This document shows positions 55,801 to 64,000 of a DNA stretch of 64,000 nucleotides, in pieces. The stretch lies in contig CM068553.1 in NCBI GenBank assembly GCA_035048495.1, positions 3,293,259 to 3,357,258 on the forward strand, written 5' to 3'. Made by a program: the position numbers and the translations under genes. The notes under the pieces were generated by a model. That model ran no database searches. It was not told the DNA's origin and saw only the letters and a list, made by a program, of their open reading frames with translations. This stretch comes from Euptelea pleiosperma (Eukaryota > Streptophyta > Magnoliopsida > Ranunculales > Eupteleaceae). Positions within the stretch are counted from its first letter, which is position 1; every line of letters begins with the position of its first letter.

Positions 55801-58800
55801 CATAGCTAGAATCTTGGAAATAGGACCACATATATGTGATATGTCCTTGTACATGAATCAATCCATTTTCATCACCTTGTTAACTGGTTTCGGGTCGAAA
55901 TAGTTGGAAAAACAAACAGGATAAAATGTACCAACTCTACTGGAAAGCACTACGGCACCTGAAGGTGATTCTTCAATCATTGCCACAGCTTCCTCATCTT
56001 GATTTTCATAGGCCACTGCATCTTCAGTATCAGGCTGGCTGCAGTTCAAGATATGCTCCTCACGGTAAACAGAAAACTCCGTAACTGAGAGCAAAAAGCA
56101 ATGGGTGCTATAATCAATAAAATCCGTTTTCACACAGGCATCGAAATTAACATACAAAGTATATGCAATAAGACAGACACAGGTGTGTCCAGATAGAGTG
56201 CACAGTCCTACTTGTCAAAGAACATAATTCTAATCTACTGCAGATTAGCAAACAATCGAAACAGAAGCAAATATATAATTATGATCAAGCTATGTAACAA
56301 AGACACTGACACGGGTGTCAGTAAAAAAAAATCGATACGGAGACGTCTGTCCCCATATATACACGCACATATATATATAAAGATATTTTTTCCTTCAGGT
56401 TTAAATGGTGGCGACGACTTCTTCTTCTTGTATCCATTCAAGTGTCTGGCCGTGTCGACACATGTATCTGTGTTGACACATGTCGACACGTCAAAAAACC
56501 CTAAAACTGCCGTGTTGTTGTTACATAGTGATCAAGAAACATAAGATCTGAGTCTGTATGTTGTTTCAATGAGAACTGTATACTGTTATAGTAGATTAGA
56601 CGTTTAGTTTCATTATGGAATGATCAGTTGTCATTGTTTGTTAGTAAGGATACTATTGAACTTTGTGCCAGAGCTACTTGTTAGTTGTTAATACAATTAT
56701 ATGCCAAAAGACTTATTCCATTAAATCCTAGAGAAACTCACCTATTATCACAATGAACCCCAGGAAAACTCTTCCCCCCTCCATTTATTCCACTAGATCT
56801 CCTTGAATGATAATGGATCCATGGTCACAGATCACTACTTGCCCAAATATCATAGCACAAAAAGTTAAAGACAGGTTTTATGACTCCTAGGAGACTAACA
56901 TAAATGGTGCAAAGAACCGATCATATGAATGGTACACCCATGCCCAAAGAACCCGGGTATCATAATATTAAATATGGATACCGATTATCTATCAAAAAAA
57001 CAAAAAAATATGGATACCGATTGTATAATATGAATCACTTTTCGACGGAATGATAAGATACATAAGAGGATTGTATTTTTTTGATAAGTGAAACATATAT
57101 TAAGGAAGCAAAGAGCCAAAAAAATAGACACAAAAGCGGCCTAAAAGGTTGAGATGGCCTTAAAAGGAGTGCTCCAAAATGGCCCAACCAGAGAAGGGCA
57201 CAACCTAACCACCTTCCTTAGTACAAATAGAATCCCAACAAAAAACAAAATCCTCAGAGAAAATGCCTCTGCATTGCACAAAAGCCTTAGACCACAAAAA
57301 CATCGGACCTTTAATGTGAAGTACTAAACTAGCCACACCTCCCTCCTTGTCATTAAAGATTCTATGATTCCCCACCTTCCATAGATCCCAACACACCGCA
57401 AAGGGGAACATCTTCCACAACGCCTTGCCTCTAGATGAGTAGGTTGACACCTACCAACTGGAAGCCACCTCAATCACGGATTTCGCCATAATCCAAGCTA
57501 CCCTAAATTCATCGAAGAAGTGGGACCAAACTTCTCTAGCCAACTCACAGTGAAGCAAAAGATGATTAACCGACTCTCCGCCCCTTTTGCAGATCAAACA
57601 AAAATTCAAATGATCCACTGTGAGAATCTTATCAAGGGATGTCACCCCACATGAAGAAGGCTATCTTGGATGACAGTTTATTTCCCTCAATGAATTTAGC
57701 TGGAAACCTTCTGCTATATTGTCCCACCATAACCAAATAGAACAAGCAAACAATAAATTTGGCATCTTTAGTCCAACTCCATAGGCGCTTGTCTTGGTTC
57801 TATGGAGAGAGATTTTGCCGAAGAAGACGAGCTAAGAGTCTGGCTACTGATTAAGACCACTTCTGATCCCCACATTCCACGACAAATCACCATCTTCTCA
57901 TCTCAAACAGGCCTGAATCAAACTATCCTTCATATTGGAAAGGGAATAAAGAACATGGAACTCCTACGATATGAAGACCTTCACCGCACCATTTGTCCTC
58001 CCAAAATCTAAACTGGTTCCCGACCCTAAGTTTAAAATGAATGTAAGACCTTCATGATTCCTCTCCAAACACTACACCCATATGTCAAATGCACTGCTCT
58101 ACTAACCCAACCGAACTCCTCGATCTCATACTTTTCTTCCATCGCTTGTCTCCACAAACTACGAGGATTGTAATAATTCATCATAATTTAACCTACATTA
58201 TTGTATAATACAGTACAATATTTATTGATATGTTGCGATATGTATATATTTTTTAGGTCACCAATACACACAATGACAACGCATGATTGTGTACCATGTT
58301 GGGTATAAAGGTACTCAATTTTCAGTACTCCACAGCAATCAAGTACTCCCAAGTTTATGAACTTCAACCTGACAATGAATTCCTTCTGTTTGATTTCCAC
58401 GGATAATTCAAAAAGATACTATAGGAAATGGGACCTTATAATTGTTTTTACAGATCTAATGTACCTCTTTTATAATCTTACATCTTACTTATTATTGTTT
58501 TGATTCGAGCCAAATTGTAACCACATGGTATTTTTTATTTGATTTTAGTGGGTATTTTCTGAAAATCCAATTTTTTAGAATAAATGTGGAAAAAAGACTC
58601 GACTGCTTAGGTATGATTATTAATTTTTATTCCTTTCATGTTGATCTTTCTGAATGCTTTTATTTTTATTTTTTGATAAGTTTTCTCAATGCTTTAGAGT
58701 AATTTCTATCAAAAAAACATAGAACAACCTCAACTACAGGTTCTATAAAGGTTTTTCTTTGTTCTCTTTTCCCCAACGGAATTTATCCAGAGTGAACTTC

Positions 58801-59701
58801 AACCTGATAATACCCAGTTGCTAGTGTCTTTATACTGGGCAGATATTTCTCACAATCCTAACTTACCAATATGATAAAATTCAATATAACGCGGATCCAT
58901 GTCAGAAATTCCATGCACTAGCCAATATGTTAAAAATTTCGCATCTACTTTCCATGAATGATATGATGTATACCATTTGCGACCTCATGTATCAAATCCA
59001 ACGGACTTCTCATTTTATAGTTTCATTTCCAAGGGTTTTTTTCATGATTGAAATTGGAAACCAATAACGATAAACTGGGAAAAGAAAGAAAGAAAAATAC
59101 ACTGAAGTTCGATTGTGATTTCCAATTCGAAATTATTCAGGTATATTTGAAATGAAAATGTTCAATTCTAATAATACAGCTTAACGAGAAAATATTGACT
59201 TAAACAGAAGAAAACTTCACGTTTTTTAATCATGAAATTCAAGTAAGAGAGGCGAAAATACAAGAAATCTTCCACGCCCTGACCAGAATTTATCTTTAAT
59301 CCATAAATTAGCCAAAAATCTCCAGATTCAACACAAACTCGAATAAAAGAACCAAAACGCAAACCCTAACTCATCCGATTCAGATAATAATAACAGAAAA
59401 ACATAAAGAAAATCAGGAAAAAGAAAAACCAACCATTTTCCTTCTTAATTTCCTCCCTCCTCCTCTTCCGGTTCCTTGCCCAGTCAGCAATACTGGTGCA
59501 ACCCTCGCCATCAGATTTATTCTCTGGCAACCCGGCCATGATCTCGATCCGAAGAACCCGATCAGAGAAGTTGCTGTCGTTAAACGCGAAGGCAAAATCC
59601 CCATCAGAAGACACCCCACCGTTAGGTCCGTTACCGCTACAAGAGAAATCAGAGTCCATTATTGTTCGAGGATCGAATAGATCCGCGTTCGCTTCCTTCA
59701 T
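52843..59701 (-). CDS. POB1: BTB-BACK protein of the LRB/POB1 type (CUL3 E3 adaptor)
   Basis: Six coding exons on the minus strand: 59701-59434, 56084-55959, 55355-55234, 55155-55092, 54422-54143 and 53656-52843. All junctions are GT-AG and phases join, giving 557 residues, close to the Arabidopsis members. Residues 76-87 ([12 protein letters not shown]) are a nuclear localisation signal. The BTB domain spans about 143-250 ([20 protein letters not shown], then [18 protein letters not shown] and [13 protein letters not shown]). The BACK domain follows at about 287-365 ([20 protein letters not shown]). The C-terminal half is the conserved LRB-specific region, ending LRAELTIKH. Arabidopsis LRB1/LRB2(POB1) act as CUL3 substrate adaptors in red-light signalling (phyB, PIF3) and relatives affect defence. 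The symbol marks the family; the orthologue is not resolved. Intron 1 (3349 bp) holds a LINE remnant. The exon 1 donor was chosen by phase. Confidence 0.93.
56170..56520. repeat. GTGTCGACAC-type dispersed repeat in LRB intron 1
   Basis: Several short palindromic phrases (GACACGGGTGTC, GTGTCGACACATG, ACACATGTCGACACG) cluster here and partly recur at 46195-46520. It is probably a mobile repeat, but ends and duplications are unclear. Confidence 0.4.
57070..58170 (-). mobile_element. LINE remnant in LRB intron 1
   Basis: On the minus strand: [39 protein letters not shown] and [10 protein letters not shown] (zinc-binding region), then [19 protein letters not shown] (C-terminal end) and a poly-A end, seen as T-rich DNA at 57074-57083 with TTGATAAGTGAAACATATAT. 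Stops break the frame. It is in the same orientation as the host gene. Confidence 0.8.
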
Positions 59702-59743
59702 TCTTCTCCTCTCCTATGCAACACGAACATCAACAGACGAACA

Positions 59744-59774
<31 letters not shown>

Positions 59775-59960
59775 ACCCTAACCCTCTAACCCTAAACCCA
59801 AAAGAGTTGCAGAGAGATTGAAAAGACGAACGCGACCAACCCCTATTGGTGTGTCTACTCTCTAAAATGCTCGAACCCTTTAATGAAAGGGCTGAGAGGC
59901 AATAAATAAGGAAGAAAGAGAGTTGTCTGGTAAGAAGCAAAAGCAACGAAAAATCCGTGA
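59702..59960 (-). promoter_or_regulatory. LRB 5' leader and proximal promoter with GA/CT tract
   Basis: Directly upstream of the LRB start codon there is a GAGAGAGAGA tract at 59743-59774 (CT-rich on the coding strand), followed by AACCCTAACCCT phrases at 59774-59800, resembling telo-box motifs common in plant leaders of growth-related genes. Function is inferred. Confidence 0.5.
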
Positions 59961-60212
59961 GTCTCCTCTATTTGTTATTCTTCTTATCTACCAAACATCA
60001 ACGTAAATACCCATTTCCGGCTTCTTATTTACTAAATCTACCCTTGTTAGATTCCCAAAACCGACCTTGCTCCTTGTCTCTCTTTGAAAATCTTACGCAT
60101 GCAAACGTGAGTGTGTACGTCCACTTTTTTTCTTTCACTTGCTTTAGTCATCCATCTCAATCACTAAAGTTTGTATATTTGACACGTACACCGTATTCAA
60201 TTTTAAAAATAT

Positions 60213-61018
60213 TTAAGAAATTTTTGACATACCCCCATGTTATCTTTAAAATTTGACATATCCCCCACAATTTAAAAAAGCTACGAACCCCTATGACTCG
60301 GTCCACTGTCATTTGACCAGTGTTGACCCGAATTGACTACCATTTTTTATTAAAAGACGAAAGTGCCCTTATCATCAACTTTAGAACAAGGGTTTAGGTT
60401 TAGGCCCCAAATCAAACATGAAAAAAGGAGATTAAAAATTAAAATTAAAATTTAAGTCAGTAAACTTGAGATTTTTTTTATTATTTTTTGATGAATTAAG
60501 AAAATATTGAGAAGAAAACAACCCCAAAAAATAGATAAAACTCATGAAAGAATATTTTAAAATTGAGAGAACCCGTCTTTCTAAAATCAACATTTCAAAA
60601 GCTTAAAATATAAATTGCTGTCTTGTTTTTCATTTATGTTAATGAAAATTTTAAAACTATAATTTTATGATATATATATATTTTTTTATACCTTGGGTTT
60701 TAAATTATTGTCGGAGTGGTGGCCGACTGGCCATGAGACTCCAGTTGGTTGGTCGCCGGTGATGGGCGGCCAACCCATTGGAATCTCTTGGTTGGCCGTC
60801 CATTATTGTTTGATTTGGGATTTGAGTTTTTGGGCAAATTTATTTCAAGGTTGAAGATAAGGGTATTTTTGTCCTTTAATAAAAAAAAATTGGTAATTAA
60901 CCCGGGTCAACACTGGTCAAATGACAGTGGATCGAGTCATAGGGTACGTCTGCTTTTTCAAATTGCTGGGGGTATGTCAAATTTTAAAGATAACATGGGG
61001 GTATGTCAAAAATTCTCA
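60213..61018. mobile_element. Foldback element, about 0.8 kb, with GACATACCCCC ends
   Basis: TTTTTGACATACCCCCATGT, ATCTTTAAAATTTGACATA, CTATGACTCGGTCCACTGTC and ATTTGACCAGTGTTGACCCG on the left are each mirrored in reverse order on the right, ending GGGTATGTCAAAAATT. Arms exceed 150 bp. There is no open reading frame. Target duplication not resolved because the flanks are AT-rich. A half-copy is at 38455-38702. Confidence 0.75.
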
Positions 61019-61306
61019 AAAATTTAAAACTTTTTGAAACCTTTTTCTGTCGGGTTTTCATGGGTACTTGTCACGGGTACAGGCTTTAGTGATCGAGGTG
61101 GATCACAAAACAGGTGACCAAGTGGACTTTGTAAAGAGAGGAACCTAGTCTTATCAGTCTGTCCATCAGATTTTAAATAGCTATGCCTTATCCAAATATA
61201 CGGGTCGGCAAATCTTTGATGGCGGACGCGTAGATGACGGACGAGAACGTGGCACGTTCTTAGACATCAGTGACCCGGATATCAATGCAGCGGACTCTCG
61301 TGGCTC

Positions 61307-61831
61307 AAGTAAAACTTCTGTCACAACGGCTGTCATAGCGTCATGACAGATGCTTCTGTAACACGCACGATAAGAGCCACGTGGCATATTATTAGTGGAT
61401 GATGACCGTATGGATGTTTGTCCAGTCCCTCGGTGGAGTGGATCTCTAAATCAAAAATCAGCCTAGTGATTTCTAAGCGATTCGATTGAAGTTATTTTCA
61501 TGCGTTGATTTTAACGGTAGGAATTTGAACATTATTGAGCGTTAGTTGGGTGCAAAGATCCAAAGGTTGTAAATCACTATTCAGGCTGATTTTTTGTTTG
61601 TAAGTCAAGACGGGTATGGGACCTTCCTCAATGGCTGATGGATGTTATCAGGGAGGATATCTCCCTTGGCCCATCTTTGTGTTAATCTTCTCTTTTGTTC
61701 AGCGAAGGTCTTAACTACAAAGAAAAGTCCACCGAGGGACTGGCCAAACATCCGGTCAGCGTCCACTAAGAGTGGGCCATGTGGCTCATATTTTGTGTCG
61801 CGGCAGAAGCGCTGTGACAGAAGTTTTATTC
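61307..61831. mobile_element. Mutator-type foldback MITE with an insertion
   Basis: AAGTAAAACTTCTGTCACAA on the left faces GCTGTGACAGAAGTTTTATT on the right; the inner foldback arms are as in the family. About 110 bp of unrelated sequence (61607-61722, GGGTATGGGACCTTCCTCAA onward) interrupts the right arm between GTTTGTAAGTC and GTCCACCGAGGG. A G-box is at 61378-61383. Confidence 0.7.
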
Positions 61832-61835
61832 CAAC

Positions 61836-62200
61836 AGGTTGTGACCGACCCGCAATACGGGGTTACGTGGCACAATATTAGAGGGCTCTGACCGTATGGA
61901 TGTTTTGGCCAGTCTCTAGGAGGACCTGCAAACAAAAAATCATCTTGATTAGTGATTTACAACCTTTGGATCTTTGCACCCAAATAACGCTCAATAATGG
62001 TCAAATTCCTACTGTTAAAATCAACCCATGAAAATAACTTCAATCCAACGCTTAGAAATCACTGATCAGGTTCATTTTTGGTTTGTAAGTCCACCTAGTG
62101 ATTGGCCAAACATCCATATTGTCAGCATCGACTATTAGTGTGCCACGTAGCTCGTACCGAGGGCTGTGATCGGCTTCGCTCTTGAGCGAAGGTTTACTCA
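61836..62200. mobile_element. Mutator-type foldback MITE copy, ends eroded
   Basis: ACGTGGCACAATATTAGAGG, CTGACCGTATGGATGTTTTG and ACCTGCAAACAAAAAATCAT face CATTTTTGGTTTGTAAGTCC, TTGGCCAAACATCCATAT and CTATTAGTGTGCCACGTAGC; the right end is GCGAAGGTTTACTC. It directly follows the preceding copy. Confidence 0.65.
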
Positions 62201-62578
62201 CGTTTAGCCCACCCCGTAGTAGTGGATAGGGTTGTTATAGATTCACCCATCGTTGGACCCTGAAAACGTCCACCAGTTAATGACACCTCAAGACAACCCA
62301 GGGAATTTATCTCCTTTTTGCAAATCAAAACATGCAAGGGAAAACGGGTTGGCATGGTCTTCCCGTTTCCTGAGATACCCGTGTAACAAATTTATTGAGT
62401 GTCCAACATCGTAGGACACTACAATTATCCTAGTGTATATACTGCAAAAAATCTGCCTGATATCTTAGTAATTTTTAGGATTTGTTATAACCGTTGGATT
62501 AAAATATGTTTTTTCGGTGTGTGAATCCACTAAGGGGTGGGCTAAACACCCACCACGTTTTTATGGGCCCAAAAAATG
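62201..62578. other. Intergenic stretch, partial MITE arms
   Basis: 62460-62575 has arms related to 2737-3008 (GATTTGTTATAACCGTTGGA, CACTAAGGGGTGGGCTAAAC). The rest is not recognisable and no gene is seen. Confidence 0.4.
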
Positions 62579-62778
62579 GAGAAATCTAGTCTGCATATGT
62601 TTGCAGACTTAAAAGTATATAAAAGTTGCAGTTGAATACTGCTTGCAAAACGTGTTTTTAATTTATAAAATAATTTTTTTTCAAAATATTAAAATAACAT
62701 GTTTTCCATGCTCATCCAACATTGCTGACAATGTTTGCATACTTTAAAGTCTGCAAACGTATGCAGACAAGATTTGTC
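62579..62778. mobile_element. MITE of the GACAAATCTAG family, 200 bp, intact
   Basis: GAGAAATCTAGTCTGCATAT and GTTTGCAGACTTAAAAGTAT on the left face ACTTTAAAGTCTGCAAACGT and ATGCAGACAAGATTTGTC on the right. The core ATTTATAAAATAATTTTTTT matches 5385-5516 and 9340-9484. Flanks CAAAAAATG and CAAAAAAATG agree apart from one A, suggesting a 9-10-bp duplication. Confidence 0.8.
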
Positions 62779-63204
62779 CCCAAAAAAATGCACTAAGGGG
62801 CCGTTCGGTAAATTTAATTTCGGAATTCGGCACCGAAAGCTTAAAGTACTGAATTTTAAAGCCCGACTATATTAGGGCTACGAGAGTACTCTGCATTCAA
62901 TGCATCCAAAGTCCTGCATCTTAACTTTTTTCAAAAAGACTAATTAGTGACTTATAACCGTTGGATTGAATCTTATTTTTAACCATGGAATCAAACATTA
63001 TTTAACGTAGATCCAAAGGTTAAAAATCACTAATCAGGCTAATTTTTGGTATATAGGTTGATTTAGACGTGGGTTAAACATCCGTACAGTCAGTAGTCTT
63101 TAAGAATGTGCCACCTGACTTATACTATATGGATGGATGACGTCCCTCCTCAAAGATTTATTCCCATTTAGTCATTACACATCTATTCTACTTGTTAACT
63201 GCAC

Positions 63205-63660
63205 ACCACAAATTGCCAAAGCACCTCAAGTAAAACTTCGCTGACCACCCATGACAACTGCCTTTGATGACCACCTACAATAGGAGCCACATGACAATTT
63301 TAAAGGACGCTGACCATATGATATTTGGTCAATCCATAGATGGGCCTACAAATCAACCTCAGCCTGATCAATGATTTTTAAGCGTTGGATTAGATTCATT
63401 TTCATGAGTTGATTTTAATTAACCGTAAGAATTTGAGCAGTATTACCATTATTTGAGTACAAAGATCCAAAGGTTTGAAATCACCAATCAGATAGATTTT
63501 TGTTTTGTAGGCTCATCTAGGGATTGGTCAAACATCCATATAGACAGCGTCCTCTAAAAGTGTGCCACGTGGGTCATATTCTGGGCTGTCATGGGGATGG
63601 TCATCGTGGGTGGTCACAAAGTTTTACTCTTAGGTGCTTTCACAATTTGCTGGGGTGCAA
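63205..63660. mobile_element. Mutator-type foldback MITE with extended outer arms
   Basis: AAGTAAAACTTCGCTGACCA and AAAGTTTTACTC are the usual ends, but symmetry continues outside them: AATTGCCAAAGCACCT on the left faces AGGTGCTTTCACAATTT on the right. Either the family has longer ends here, or it inserted into the centre of another palindrome. A G-box is at 63566-63571. Confidence 0.65.
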
Positions 63661-63857
63661 ATAAATTTTCTCATTTAGTAAAGAGTGAAGGCCCTTTTTG
63701 TGTTCAATCAAAAATGTTCACGAATGCCCTTATTTAGCCTTTTTTTTATTCTTTAATTTATTCACTTGCCATAGGCTTTCCAATCTTTTTGGTGTCAAAA
63801 GACATGTCACCTTGCAAGCACACGGTGCCCACAGTGCACCTCACTTAATGCTAAGGC

Positions 63858-64000
63858 CTAGTATTTTGTGAGGATGATCTCCTCACAATAATATCATATT
63901 TACACAAAAAAAATAAAAAAAAAAATCGCCCAGCTCTGCCACTGCTTATACTATACTCAACCCCTGCCCGGTATTTCTGAAAAGCATGATCTCCACGGTG
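63858..64000. mobile_element. Foldback MITE cut by the window end
   Basis: AGTATTTTGTGAGGATGATC with TCCTCACAATAATATCA starts a copy of the 8106/42618 family; the other end (AAAAGCATGATCTCCACGGT) reaches the last base of the window. Confidence 0.5.

Noticed and set aside
59496..59789. Plus-strand frame opposite LRB exon 1
   Set aside because: Antisense shadow of exon 1 and the GA tract of the leader.

Overview
This window is nuclear DNA from a flowering plant. The evidence is seven multi-exon or intronless genes of land-plant families with GT-AG introns, one intron-containing elongator tRNA-Met gene, and AT-rich intergenic DNA packed with miniature transposons (MITEs), LINE fragments and LTR remnants. 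The genus cannot be fixed from sequence alone; nothing looks grass-like. There are no bacterial-type operons and no CRISPR array.

Layout. 1-12000: no gene, a dense, nested field of foldback MITEs (hAT type with 8-bp target duplications, Mutator type with 9-bp duplications, Tourist-like with TTA). 12000-25140 (+): an 11-coding-exon ABCC10/MRP14-type ABC transporter, with a 7-unit tandem array in its probable 5'-UTR intron and a LINE, a 150-bp-period hairpin array and a small LTR inside intron 5. 26840-32094 (-): a two-exon plastid-type DUF3143 gene whose 4.76-kb intron holds a LINE, several MITEs and an LTR-retrotransposon end. 34582-35493 (-): an intronless DUF1191 membrane protein. 39590-41635 (+): an intronless PLS-DYW pentatricopeptide repeat protein (At3g49142 type). 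43286-46806 (+): a five-exon CURT1A-type thylakoid curvature protein. 47147-47532: a complete TRIM retroelement. 47758-47842 (+): tRNA-Met(CAT) with an 11-nt intron. 50613-51050 (-): intronless eIF1A. 52843-59701 (-): a six-exon LRB/POB1 BTB-BACK E3 adaptor with a LINE remnant in intron 1. 59702-64000: more foldback MITEs.

The genes are independent transcription units with no shared pathway. CURT1A and DUF3143 look plastid-targeted, the DYW-PPR is expected in an organelle, LRB is nuclear, eIF1A is cytosolic, and ABCC10 and DUF1191 are membrane proteins.

The most notable content is the transposon architecture: insertions proven by exact target-site duplications, insertion inside insertion, a pair of related segments that serve as each other's empty site, and a foldback family that carries a CACGTG G-box near each end. 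Exon boundaries were deduced by eye from frame, GT-AG signals and remembered family sequences; no alignment or transcript data were available.
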